NCBI GenBank assembly: GCA_032719365.1
Contig: CM064869.1
Span: 26,693,504-26,757,503 of the forward strand
Reading direction: 5' to 3'
Origin: Prinsepia uniflora
Lineage: Eukaryota > Streptophyta > Magnoliopsida > Rosales > Rosaceae
Length of the DNA: 64,000 nucleotides
The position numbers and the translations under genes were made by a program. Below, in pieces: positions 30,755 to 40,724 of this stretch. The notes beneath the pieces are model-generated. The model was not told the DNA's origin. It searched no databases and was given only the letters and a program-made list of their open reading frames with translations. Each line of letters starts with the position of its first letter. The first letter of the stretch is position 1.

Positions 30755-31291
30755 AGAGCTAGGAAAACCTAGATTAAACGGTAAAACATTCAAATTTACC
30801 TTAGAAATCAAAATCCTTAATTGAAACCTAAAACCCAATTCAATTTAGAAGAGTTAAATACCCATGGTTGTGAGCGAGTCTCCTAACGAAGGCATGGAGC
30901 CTTCGATGACTTGTACGAGCGAGAGAGAGTGAGAGAAAACTATGGTGACTATGAAAGAGAAGGATGAGAGTGGGTGACACTGATTTTTATTTCCCTATTG
31001 GTGCTATGAAAGAACGAAGGCTGTAGTTGTGAGCAAGTGAGACAACAAAGGGTTGGAGCCTTTGATGTCTTATGTGAGCGAGAAAGAAAAAGAGACTTGC
31101 GACACCTTTGAAAGAGGAGGCTGAGCAAGAACCCAGAGAGGTTGAGAGTGGGCTGATTTTGCTTTCCTCTATGAGAACACTTGGCTTCAAAAAAAAAGAA
31201 GGGCAGATGCGGAAAATGAAATTTTAAGTATTCCCCTGAGCGGCTGTTTTGAATTTCTCTTAACATTTCAGATTTCACGTTTTGTTTTCTC
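30692..31291. other. Intergenic DNA with poly-G tract and a diverged direct repeat
   Basis: A run of 38 G lies at 30716-30753. Two diverged copies of a phrase containing GTGAGCRAGT and GGAGCCTTYGATG lie at about 30866-30935 and 31025-31100. No gene is supported. Confidence 0.55.
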
Positions 31292-31294
31292 TTA

Positions 31295-31603
31295 GGGTGT
31301 GTTTGGATAAAATATTTCTAATTTAATGAAAATTTACAAATTTCATAATTTGCAATTTCATATTTACAATTTCCTGATTTGTGAATTTTAGTGTTTGGAT
31401 ATCAATTTAAAAATAATGGAAATTACAATTTCACTTATTTCAACTCATCATTTGAAAAATTATGTTTCTTGAGACAGAATTTCAACTCATCATTTGAGAT
31501 CCTCAATTCTCGGTTTCCCAAATGAAAGAAAATTGATTTTCCGTTCACAAAATGCTCAATTCACGTCAAATGGTATGTTTATTTCTTGAAGCCAAACGTA
31601 CCC
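31295..31603. mobile_element. Tourist-like (PIF/Harbinger) MITE
   Basis: The 309-bp AT-rich element has terminal inverted repeats GGGTGTGTTTGG and CCAAACGTACCC (one end GGGTACGTTTGG when reversed). It is flanked by TTA at 31292-31294 and 31604-31606, the target duplication usual for PIF/Harbinger elements. It has no coding capacity and would be moved by a transposase supplied from elsewhere. Confidence 0.75.
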
Positions 31604-31606
31604 TTA

Positions 31607-32421
31607 AGATTTCAAATCACCCGCTTGCAGATTTCATTTCCTGTAATGAGCGTTTTTGGCCCTTGCTTTCACAACTTTTTTTTTTTTGGTTTTGCGCTTT
31701 TTATAGCATTTGTGTAGAGGTGCTATCTTCCAATACTATAATAAACATAATTTCTTGTAGTGAAATCAATTGATTCCATTAAGTTCTTTTCCAAGATAAT
31801 TCATTTCAAAATATATGGCCTTTTTTTTCTGTATGGTTTAGGTGTAACCCGGAAATTCATTCCAAATCTCTTTAAAATGAAAGAAAACAACTAAAAAATA
31901 AAATAAAATAAAGAAGAGAAAATGGATTTTTAAAAAATTATTTTAACTCGAAATGGTTACTTTCGGTCTAACCACGTAATTTGAAAAATAATAAGAAGAA
32001 GAAGAAATGGCTTTTTCCTTAATATTTTGAGTTTAATGGATTTTTTTAAGATTTGGTTGAATTCCTAAATTTATTTCTGATTAACAGAAAAAATTGACAA
32101 AGTTAATGTGAAGGGCCATAATAACTAACTGGTTAATTGGTTGGTGGAACTTGACAAGTGATTTTGAAGTTGAGTGACTAAATTGTAACCAGGGTTCTAA
32201 TTCAAGGACTGCAACAACAATTAAGCCTTAATTAAAAAAAAAATAGAGTCTTTCTTGGAACGATAAGAATATATAATATTGACACACTCTAATTGGGATA
32301 ATCCATGTACATGGACACTAAAATTGAGGCACGCTGATCTTTTTGACTCTGTGGGTCGGAATGAATCAAATATTTTCACTAATAAAAATTAAAATACGCA
32401 AGTGTCATATTGTCAATGGTG
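31607..32421. other. AT-rich intergenic DNA
   Basis: No gene or recognisable repeat is visible apart from short A- and T-runs. Confidence 0.5.
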
Positions 32422-32426
32422 ATATC

Positions 32427-33108
32427 TGTTGAGTTAATGCCTCCTTAGTGGATTATTAATGCATTGAAATTTGATTATGTATTGAGAATAAATACATGGT
32501 GTTGTTCATTCAACCTTGTAGGAAAAGATTGATGTGGAAGCTTCATGAAGAAGAACATTAATTGAAGAAGGTGCATGAATGGACTTCAATGAAGGATGTT
32601 GAAATGTGAGGAAAATGTCCCACATTGGAAAAGCACAAATACAACTTGTGCCTTAAGCACTATATAAGGTGGAGAGCTTGGCCACATTTCAACATCAAGG
32701 AGAACACCTCACAAGTGAGTGAGTGCTTCAAGAGTGTGTATAGCTCTTGGGCTAGAGTGATCTTCTTGAGCACTTCAAGAGTGTGTATAGCTCTTGGAGT
32801 AGAGTGATCTTCTCGGTTAAAAGAAGGTGAAAGAGTGTGTATAGCTCTTTGGGGTAGAGTGATTTTCTCGGGTTGAGAGAGGGTGTACAAGGGGTATCCT
32901 ATTGGATACAAGGGCTCGAGTTGGGTATAAACTTGAGTAGTGTAATCTTGTATTTTGTATTCTCTCATAGTGAAGGAGAAAACTCTCCGATGACGTAGGC
33001 AAGTTAATTGGCCGAACCTCGTTAAATCTTTTGTGTTCTTGGTTTCTTTATTTTCTTTTTTCATCTTTATTGTTAGTAATTGCGTGGCAGAGGATTAATT
33101 TCCTAACA
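32427..33108 (+). repeat. 5' LTR of copia element
   Basis: Begins TGTTGAG, ends CCTAACA. A TATA box (TATATAAGG) lies at 32661-32669. Three imperfect 50-bp repeats built on GAGTGTGTATAGCTCTT lie downstream at about 32733-32880, probably in the transcribed R region. Confidence 0.93.
32661..32669 (+). promoter_or_regulatory. TATA box of the copia LTR promoter
   Basis: TATATAAGG in the middle of the LTR, the expected place for the Pol II promoter. The second LTR has the same box at 34980-34988. Confidence 0.75.
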
Positions 33109-33110
33109 AG

Positions 33111-33122
33111 TGGTATCAGAGC
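33111..33122 (+). other. Primer binding site of copia element
   Basis: TGGTATCAGAGC two bases after the LTR end, matching initiator tRNA-Met. Confidence 0.93.
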
Positions 33123-33148
33123 TCTGGTTCGATCGTGAGCGGTTTGCC

Positions 33149-34540
33149 ATGGCAAGTTCTAGCGGTTCACATTTCAAGGTGGAGCAGTTTGATGGAAAAG
33201 GAAATTTCACTCTATGGCACAGGAGGGTGAAGGACATCCTAGTTCAACAAGGCCTTGCAAGACCGTTGAAGGGGAAAGATGTGAAGTCAGAGAAGATGTC
33301 AGATGAAGATTGGGACGAGTTAGAGTCCAGGTGTGTCAGCACTATTAGGCTTTATATTGCTGACAATATTATAAATAATGTTAATGATGTAGATTCTGCA
33401 CCTGAGCTTTGGGAGAAAATGGAGAAGCTTTATCTTGGGAAAGGCTTGCAAACGAAACTGAATTTAAAGCGGGATCTCTACAAGCTCAAGATGGGAGAAG
33501 GTGCGAATCTCATGGAGCACATGAATGTGTTCAAGGGATTGATAAATCAACTATCAAGAGTTGAGGTTAAAATTGAGGAAGAAGATCAAGCCCTTTTACT
33601 TCTTACCTCGCTTCCCGATTCATATGAGACTATTGTTACTACAATTGTGTATGGTAAGGATACACTGAAGATGGAGGATATAGAATTGACTCTCTTATCA
33701 CATGAGAAGAGAAGGAAAGCCGATGATTCTCAAGGTTCCGTCTTCATTGCTCGTGAACAGAATCGTAAGGGAAGGTCAACTGCGAGGGGATTTAGTGAGC
33801 ATAGCAGGTCTAAATCTAGAGGCAGAGGAAAGGGCAAGCAATGCTACAAGTGCAAGGAGTGGGGACACATAAAGCCGAATTGTCCATTGATGAAAGAGAA
33901 GGACAAAAAGGGCTCAAATTGCTCCTTGGCTGGTGTAGCAGAGATGTCTAGAGATTTTGGAGAACTTCTCACAGTCTCCAAAGGTAATTACATTTTTTCT
34001 CAAGATTATTGGATATTAGATAGTGGTTGTTCTCATCGCCTTTGCTCTAGGAGAGAATATTTTGATACGTTTCAGGAAGTCCAAGGATTTGTGACTTGGG
34101 GTGATGGCACAAGACGTCGTGTCATGGGTACGGGAACGGTGAAGATCAAAATGTTCGATGGAGCAGTTCGAACATTGGGTGGTGTGGTGTATGTCCCAAA
34201 GTTCCGGAGAAATCTAATATCCTTGAGCCAACTAGACTCCAAGAGCTGCAAGGTTTCGTCAGCAGGGGGAGTTATGAAAGTGTCACGTGGCTGCATGGTC
34301 CTAATGAAGGGAGAAAAATGTAAAAGTATGTTCCGTCTGATGGGAAAAACTCAGACCTCGAAGGTTGTTGGGAAACAGGGTGCACAGGAGAACAGGTACC
34401 TGAAGCGGGTCTCGTTTGTGAGCACAGCAGAGACGCTATCTACATGTTTCCAAGTTTCAGACGATGGTGAGAAAGATAATCCTGCTAGGGAAGAGAGGCA
34501 AAGTCGAGGTCCCTCTTCGGAGCCAACTGGTAATTGTTGA
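33149..34540 (+). CDS. Copia gag-protease polyprotein
   Basis: A 463-codon open frame from the ATG at 33149, the first ATG after the primer site; the open frame extends upstream only without ATG. Residues 1-200 are the copia gag domain (FDGKGNFTLWHRRVKDIL, then YETIVTTIVYG). A basic linker is followed by a CCHC zinc knuckle (CYKCKEWGHIKPNC) with Cys232, Cys235, His240 and Cys245. The aspartic protease begins at WILDSGCSH with the DSG active site at 291-293. The ORF ends about 170 residues later in a tail unlike known integrase. Gag forms particles and protease processes it. The intact frame in a young element suggests the protein is or was made. Confidence 0.9.
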   Translation: MASSSGSHFKVEQFDGKGNFTLWHRRVKDILVQQGLARPLKGKDVKSEKMSDEDWDELESRCVSTIRLYIADNIINNVNDVDSAPELWEKMEKLYLGKGLQTKLNLKRDLYKLKMGEGANLMEHMNVFKGLINQLSRVEVKIEEEDQALLLLTSLPDSYETIVTTIVYGKDTLKMEDIELTLLSHEKRRKADDSQGSVFIAREQNRKGRSTARGFSEHSRSKSRGRGKGKQCYKCKEWGHIKPNCPLMKEKDKKGSNCSLAGVAEMSRDFGELLTVSKGNYIFSQDYWILDSGCSHRLCSRREYFDTFQEVQGFVTWGDGTRRRVMGTGTVKIKMFDGAVRTLGGVVYVPKFRRNLISLSQLDSKSCKVSSAGGVMKVSRGCMVLMKGEKCKSMFRLMGKTQTSKVVGKQGAQENRYLKRVSFVSTAETLSTCFQVSDDGEKDNPAREERQSRGPSSEPTGNC

Positions 34541-34735
34541 CTCGGAGCAGCTACACATAGCATTGGTCATTTTGAATCAGGGGGAGCTAGGATCGTATGC
34601 AACTGATTCGGGGTATGTGTAGTTGGTACAAGAATAAGGACAATGGAATGTTTGTGGGTATATCAAGCGGTATCTCAATTTGAGATGAACTTCAGGGATT
34701 GAAGTGGTGATGCAATATTATCCACCTAAGTCGGC

Positions 34736-34745
34736 AGGGGGAGAT
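34736..34745 (+). other. Polypurine tract of copia element
   Basis: AGGGGGAGAT directly before the TG of the 3' LTR. Confidence 0.88.
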
Positions 34746-35425
34746 TGTTGAGTTAATGCCTCCTTAGTGGATTATTAATGCATTGGAATTTGATTATGTA
34801 TTGAGAATAAATACATGGTGTTGTTCATTCAACCTTGTAGGAAAAGATTGATGTGGAAGCTTCATGAAGAAGAACATTAATTGAAGAAGGTGCATGAGTG
34901 GACTTCAATGAAGGATGTTGAAATGTGAGGAAAATGTCCCACATTGGAAAAGCACAAATACAACTTGTGCCTTAAGCACTATATAAGGTGGAGAGCTTGG
35001 CCACATTTCAACATCAAGGAGAACACCTCACAAGTGAGTTAGTGCTTCAAGAGTGTGTATAGCTCTTGGGCTAGAGTGATCTTCTTGAGCACTTCAAGAG
35101 TGTGTATAGCTCTTGGAGTAGAGTGATCTTCTCGGTTAAGAGAAAGTGAAAGAGTGTGTATAGCTCTTTGGGTAGAGTGATTTTCTCGGGTTGAGAGAGG
35201 GTGTACAAGGGGTATCCTATTGGATACAAGGGCTCGAGTTGGGTATAAACTTGAGTAGTGTAATCTTGTATTTTATATTCTCTCATAGTGAAGGAGAAAA
35301 CTCTCCGAGGACGTAGGCAAGTTAATTGGCCGAACCTCGTTAAATCTTTTGTGTTCTTGGTTTCTTTATTTTTTTTTTCATCTTTATTATTAGCAATTGC
35401 GTGGCGGAGGATTAATTTCCTAACA
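34746..35425 (+). repeat. 3' LTR of copia element
   Basis: Collinear with 32427-33108; differs by about eleven substitutions and two single-base indels. Confidence 0.93.
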
Positions 35426-35430
35426 ATATC

Positions 35431-37559
35431 TTCCTGCTATGTCAAATACAACTCAGCAAATTCTAAGACATTCAATGAAAGGCGAGTCGATTCCTTGGAG
35501 TTTTTGATAATTGCACACGAGTCGTTTGGAAATTATTCGTGTTCTTTTTTTCTAGATTTAAATGGAGGAAAGATGATGAGTGGAATGTGGAAAATGTATA
35601 TGCATGAAAGAAGGGTATGTAAAATGAAAACTCAAAGTATGAAAATGAAAGTTATTGTTGTTATTATTATTATTTTTTTTTTTTGCTTATTTGATGCTAA
35701 TAAAATGATTAGCAAATATTGTAGTTTTGTCGATAGCTTGATCGACTTAAATACAACTTGATGCATCTAAAATTTGGCATTGCAGTAAGTAGTGGTGTAG
35801 TCAGGAATTGAGTTGAGAGGGAGCTTTTTCACAAAGTATATACTAATTAAAACAAAAATATAAAGAATTTTTAATATAATTTAACTTATAATATATACCA
35901 CACTAATTTAATGGTTAAAATTAATATAATATATATCAAATTAATCAAAAGATAAAAAAAAAATATCATATCATATTACTAATAAATTACTACATTAATA
36001 GTTGTTATTGACGATTTCTATTTTTTACAATCGATATAACTTGATTAGCATTTAGTTTTCTTTTGTGATATTCTTTATTGAGAATATATTGACTTAATTT
36101 AAATTTAAATAATTTTAATAGAAATCTATACATATATAATGTAATAGAAATGTTGTGCAACGGAACCATGTGACTATGGTACTGATGATATGAAAATTTA
36201 AATGAGAGTAAGCAAAAAAAAAATAATAACACAAAGAATTTACGCGGTTAGGCAATTCGCCTTGAACAACAAGAAGAATACAAGAGGAACACTCTTTTTA
36301 ACTCTCAACCTTGCTTCCCAATAACATCCCCAAGTACCCTCCTTGTTCATATCTTCTAGCTCATGAGGAACTCTGTGAATCGAAAGCGATTCCACCATTT
36401 ATTTTATTTCAAGAGGAAAAACGAAAAGTAATACATATTAAGAGATTAATAATCAAATAATTAACAGCATGAAGTTGGTAAGAGGTCTCTTTCAAATTCT
36501 CAAATTCATCCGTGTAGATACTGGTGAGCTCCTTCTTCCATGTTGTTTAGGAAGCCACGGCATGCTGTAAAAAAAAATAAGTATGGATGCACTCGAAGGG
36601 TAAATGCTTTTTGCTTATGTGGATGCCGCCCAGTAGAAGATAACTTGCTTTAAAGATAGATTATAAGGAATGAGCTACTGTGCTGAGAAGTAATAACCTA
36701 GCACCAAAAGAGGGTTCATTTATTTTGATGCTATGCAATTATGGAATAAAAAGAAAGGTTTTTGGTGCAGCCAGTGTTAATGGAATAGGTTTTTGGTGCA
36801 GCCAGTGTTAATGGAATTTTCTAATATGTCTACTTGGCCACCTAACCTTTACTTAAGTGGATGTCCATCACTTAAATAGACATCATTATGGGACCAACCC
36901 ATGAAAATCAATATATAATGTGAGTCCATTTTGGCGTACTCATATCATAAGGGATTTGAATTTGTGGTATTTAGTTCAATGAATGAAACTCATTTTAATG
37001 CTTTGCTTTTGCTCAGTAAAACTGACAGTAAATATTTTGATGTATCTGGATTTATGTTGTGCTATTTAGATCATAAATATTCCCAATTTAGGGATAAATT
37101 TTGATCATGTTAAGCTTGCACGCGGTTTTTTTTTTTTGGCGCTGGCTCATCTTGCAAAAGCTGCACCATTGAAGTTTGCTTTACAGAAATAAAAATTATA
37201 AACATAACTTCTCTACAATCACCTTGGTATAAAAATACATTTATTTTTATATTTAAAATATATTAAATTTAATCCTACCCACTAAACAAGTCCTTAATGT
37301 TTTAACAAAATTGTTCATTTTCCAAATTTTGCAGATATTACGGCAGTCAAATCTATGTATAGAAAATGGAAATGTGCAATGAAAATGCAGGAGGGAAGGG
37401 GCGATGAATTTGATGGGCAATTCTAGAAACTAAAACTTGGATTTCTTACACCCTAAAACATGACCTGACATGTGACAATCCTGACGTCAAAAAACATGAG
37501 CAAACCCTGTACATGATAACATGACAAATGGAAATCGGACCTTCATGATTGGGTTGGGA
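35431..37559. other. Intergenic DNA downstream of S40
   Basis: AT-rich. The only structures seen are a tandem duplication of about 32 bp at 36758-36822 (TTTTTGGTGCAGCCAGTGTT twice) and T-runs near 35660 and 37125. No gene is supported. Confidence 0.5.
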
Positions 37560-38171
37560 TCACAATGATTCAAGAAAACCAGTTTTTGTCAACACAGTAT
37601 TCCTAACTTTGCTAAGGTCCCTCCCTTTAAGGGTCCTCCCAGCACCTTCAAAAACAGAAAATGAAGAAATCTGACTCCTTGCCAGCCTCCTAGAGATAAA
37701 TTCATGAGGGGGTACCCTTGAATCATATTCCTCCTCTTCCTTTTCCTCCTCCTCCACCTCATCATCATAATCATCACTATTCCCAACTTCGTCTTCATCA
37801 TCACTCTTCTTCCATGAAACAATCTTGGAGGCCTTGTCTGACTTCTGCCCATATGATTTTGACCAATCCGGAATGTTGACTGGTGCTGATTGCTGCACAA
37901 TCTTGGGCTCATGGGTGGTCATGCTGCTGCTGCAGCAGCTGCTGCCACTGCCATAATTGTGACTGCTCGATTTTGGGATCATTCTTGCAGCAGTTGGGAG
38001 GTTTCTTGGGACAGAAACAACAGAAGACTCCTTGGATCTACCAACCATTTTGTTGTTAGAACTATTTCTATATTTTAGAATCTCCCACACATCCTCTTCC
38101 TCAAAGTCTCCATCTCTCAAGGCCCTCCAAACTCCACTGCCCTGCCTTGTTAGATCATACCTATTCTCCAT
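37560..38171 (-). CDS. Senescence regulator S40 family protein (DUF584)
   Basis: A 203-residue protein. The chosen start, MENRYDLTRQ, begins the conserved N-terminal box (SGVWRALRDGDFEEEDVWEI, residues 12-31). The frame continues upstream to an ATG at 38255, but those 28 residues fall in a likely 5'-UTR intron. Further marks are VNIPDWSK (98-105), an acidic stretch at about 123-150, and the family hallmark RVPPHEFISRRLARSQISSF with GRTLKGRDLSKVRN (152-191). The family is plant-specific, and members are linked to leaf senescence and stress and are often nuclear. Biochemical activity is unknown. The length is typical and the gene looks intact. Confidence 0.9.
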   Translation of the reverse strand: MENRYDLTRQGSGVWRALRDGDFEEEDVWEILKYRNSSNNKMVGRSKESSVVSVPRNLPTAARMIPKSSSHNYGSGSSCCSSSMTTHEPKIVQQSAPVNIPDWSKSYGQKSDKASKIVSWKKSDDEDEVGNSDDYDDEVEEEEKEEEEYDSRVPPHEFISRRLARSQISSFSVFEGAGRTLKGRDLSKVRNTVLTKTGFLESL

Positions 38172-38185
38172 TGCAGATTGCCTAC

Positions 38186-38306
38186 CTATCAAAAGTTGAC
38201 AACAACGTTTGAGCAGAATCCATAAATTTAGATGTGAATCCAAGAGAGAACCCATGAAGCAAAACCCTTAAAAAGGTGTCTCAGTTGAAGGAAATAAAGA
38301 ATCTAC
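38186..38306 (-). other. Predicted 5'-UTR intron 2 of the S40 gene
   Basis: On the minus strand, donor AAAG|GTAGAT at 38306 and acceptor TTTTGATAG| at 38186, 121 bp, T-rich. Removing it drops the hydrophobic upstream extension of the ORF. Prediction by eye. Confidence 0.45.
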
Positions 38307-38367
38307 CTTTCTCTGATTGAGAACCACAAGCAGGCACCACAACTTTCCCAAGATTCCAAAAGGGTCT

Positions 38368-38527
38368 CTGCAACATTGGAAAGCAAAATTGAAGTTAACT
38401 TCATGCAGATGGTTTTCTGTTCTTTTCTTTTGCCTCACTAGAAGGTTAGAGCTTAAAGTTAAGCAGAAGGAATAGAAATTGTTTCAACAAGAATATCTGA
38501 AATAATTTCCAGTAAGCAAGGTCTTAC
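38368..38527 (-). other. Predicted 5'-UTR intron 1 of the S40 gene
   Basis: On the minus strand, donor CTCAG|GTAAGA at 38527 and acceptor CCAATGTTGCAG| at 38368, 160 bp and T-rich. Both sites match the plant consensus. The leader exon would run from about 38615 to 38528, with a second leader exon at 38307-38367. Confidence 0.5.
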
Positions 38528-38643
38528 CTGAGAGGATGATTGGAAGAGTTCCACTAGGGGTGGGTAGATTTTATGGAGAAGCCAAGCAAGCAGCCACAGG
38601 TTCAAAAGGGCAGTGAAAAGTGACATGAATAAGACAGACCTGG

Positions 38644-38651
38644 CTTTTATA
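38644..38651 (-). promoter_or_regulatory. Probable TATA box of the S40 gene
   Basis: CTATAAAAGCC on the minus strand, about 30 bp before the expected start of the leader exon. Confidence 0.55.
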
Positions 38652-38719
38652 GATCTCCAAATTGATGGTTTTCCATGTATTTTTACTTTTGTTCCCCCAA
38701 CAAGTCTGACTTTGAACAA

Positions 38720-40724
38720 GAAAGGTAAAACAAATTAAACCACTCAATTATAATAAAATCTTCCATCCCTTTGTAAAATCAATTTAAGCAAAACCCAAAA
38801 AGAAAGAAAGAACAATTCTTTGTAAATTAATTTGGCCACTGGGATCTTCCCAGGTGATGCTATGCCCTATTAGTCTTTAGAGAGAGGGAGGAAAAAGAAG
38901 CAAACAACAAATGACAGGCAAGTAATGAGGAAGCTGAATTGATTACTTCAAAGCAGTGGGTGCTTTTTCCTTTCAGGCCCACTTGGCTTTGAGGTTATTA
39001 TCATTTTCCTTCATTTTACAGTTTATTCCAAACTTGCATTGGGGGATTTATGACAAATTGACAACAGTTTTCTAACACATTTACTTTTTTCCTCTGCCTC
39101 CTAAGATTTGATTCGTATGTTAAATTTGGAAAACAATTATTTTGATTCCCATCATGGATTCTAAATTATTGGTGCAATGATGAGGAGGGTCAATATACCA
39201 CAATGACAGTTAAAGCTTTCACTATTAGCTTATACTGTGTTTATAATTAAAGAATTCGTGTATTCGGTAGCCTCATTTATTACTTAAACTAAGGACAACA
39301 TCATTGAGAAAAATGCACATAAACACATAAATATTTTCCTTAAAAAGAGGAGAGTGTCAAAGAAGAATTTTGATACTGCTGGTGGAAAATTTTGAGCCGT
39401 CTAGGGGACAGTTGAGGAAAGACAAAACAAAAGTGATGCATGCATTTGCATGAAAAAAAATCATAAGTCCAGAAAAATTGTTCATTGAAAGGTAAGTTTT
39501 ATTTTTGAAAGGACCTGTTTTAAACAGCAATGTGGCCCACAAAGCTGTCCAGAAGCCGTCATTCAACGCATATGGGGCGCCAAAGTAGGAGTAGCATGTC
39601 AAAAAATGCAAGACTTTCCAATGCTTTTTTCACCATTTCAACCTCTATGGTCTCTCAAAAAACAAGCAGAATCTTTGCAAACCAATCTTAAATTTTATAT
39701 TAACAATAAATATGAGATTCAGGTTGATGAGTCTTGGGGAATTCCAAGATGAGGAAGATTTGATCATATCAGAACTCTTTCATAATCAAGCGAAACTTTT
39801 ATGTTGAAATTTCACTGAATCTTATTTTTGTTCAACACATGCAATATTTCAGATCCTAGTCATGTGGTAAGATACCCCTATGCAACACCTCATTCATTAA
39901 TCATGTGCACAGAGTAAAATTATGGAAATCTTATTCTTAGATCATTTTCTTCTGTTGTAATTTTTTTTTTTTTACCATCAGCTAAGTAGGACAAGGTAAA
40001 AACAGACAGGTAAACAAGACTTAGCACTCCACCAAGAAAAAGATGAGCAACTTTATCCTACGTTAATGCACTTATATGACCCACCAATGCTCCGATGATG
40101 TATTCTAATCCATGGAAGGAGATCTTCAGAAGACCGAATATTCTAGAAAGCTTCATATGAATTATATTATTCCGTCAAAAGATACCTCCTTCGTCCTTCC
40201 TAACAAACATATGGCAAGATTCTCTTATTTTTCCCATATTTTTCTAACGCTTCCTGATTGACTTCTATTCCAAGCAGGACTGAATGCTATAAAATCCAAC
40301 TATGATTATGCAAACATGGAAGAAACTGCAACAATGGACATAATCAAATGACACAGTTAGGTTAGAGAAGTCGAAAATGAAAATCTCTAATCAACAAGGA
40401 AGTTTCCAATCCTGAACATCATCTTCCTTTTGTTCTAATTTCTATTTGTGTAAGGAACTAGTGTGAATTCAATAACAAATGCATTGGAACCAAAGAGTCG
40501 ACACAAGGAAAAAAATGCACCGCTATATTAGAACAAGAATCAGATATCTATCCTTTCATATGTGTTTCTCAATGTGAGAGCTCAGACTTTCAGTACAATT
40601 AAGAAACTCTATAGCTAATTATGCTTTTGAACTAACAGTTTGATTACTGAATGAGCCACAAAAATTTCACCATGAATAATATGACACAAAAATGAACAAG
40701 TTCAAGAAGAGGAAGATCTTGGCA
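38720..40724. other. Intergenic DNA between S40 and atpC
   Basis: Upstream of S40 and downstream of atpC. AT-rich with no convincing gene or transposon; short ORFs lack family features. Confidence 0.5.

Larger units (their letters stand above)
32427..35425 (+). mobile_element. Non-autonomous Ty1/copia element with gag and protease only
   Basis: A 2,999-bp element flanked by TSD ATATC (32422-32426 and 35426-35430). LTRs are 682 and 680 bp with roughly 1.6-2% difference by hand count. The interior has an initiator tRNA primer site, one ORF of gag plus protease, about 200 bp of non-coding sequence and a polypurine tract. Integrase, RT and RNase H are absent. It resembles the TR-GAG class of short gag-bearing elements and needs a partner for reverse transcription. 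Confidence 0.93.

Noticed and set aside
30591..30824. Plus- and minus-strand ORFs with poly-Gly or poly-Pro (30542-30838)
   Set aside because: Created by the 38-G run crossing Cassandra sequence; not conserved coding.
38459..38719. 86-residue minus-strand ORF upstream of S40
   Set aside because: Overlaps the predicted TATA box, leader exon and intron 1 of the S40 gene and matches no family I know.
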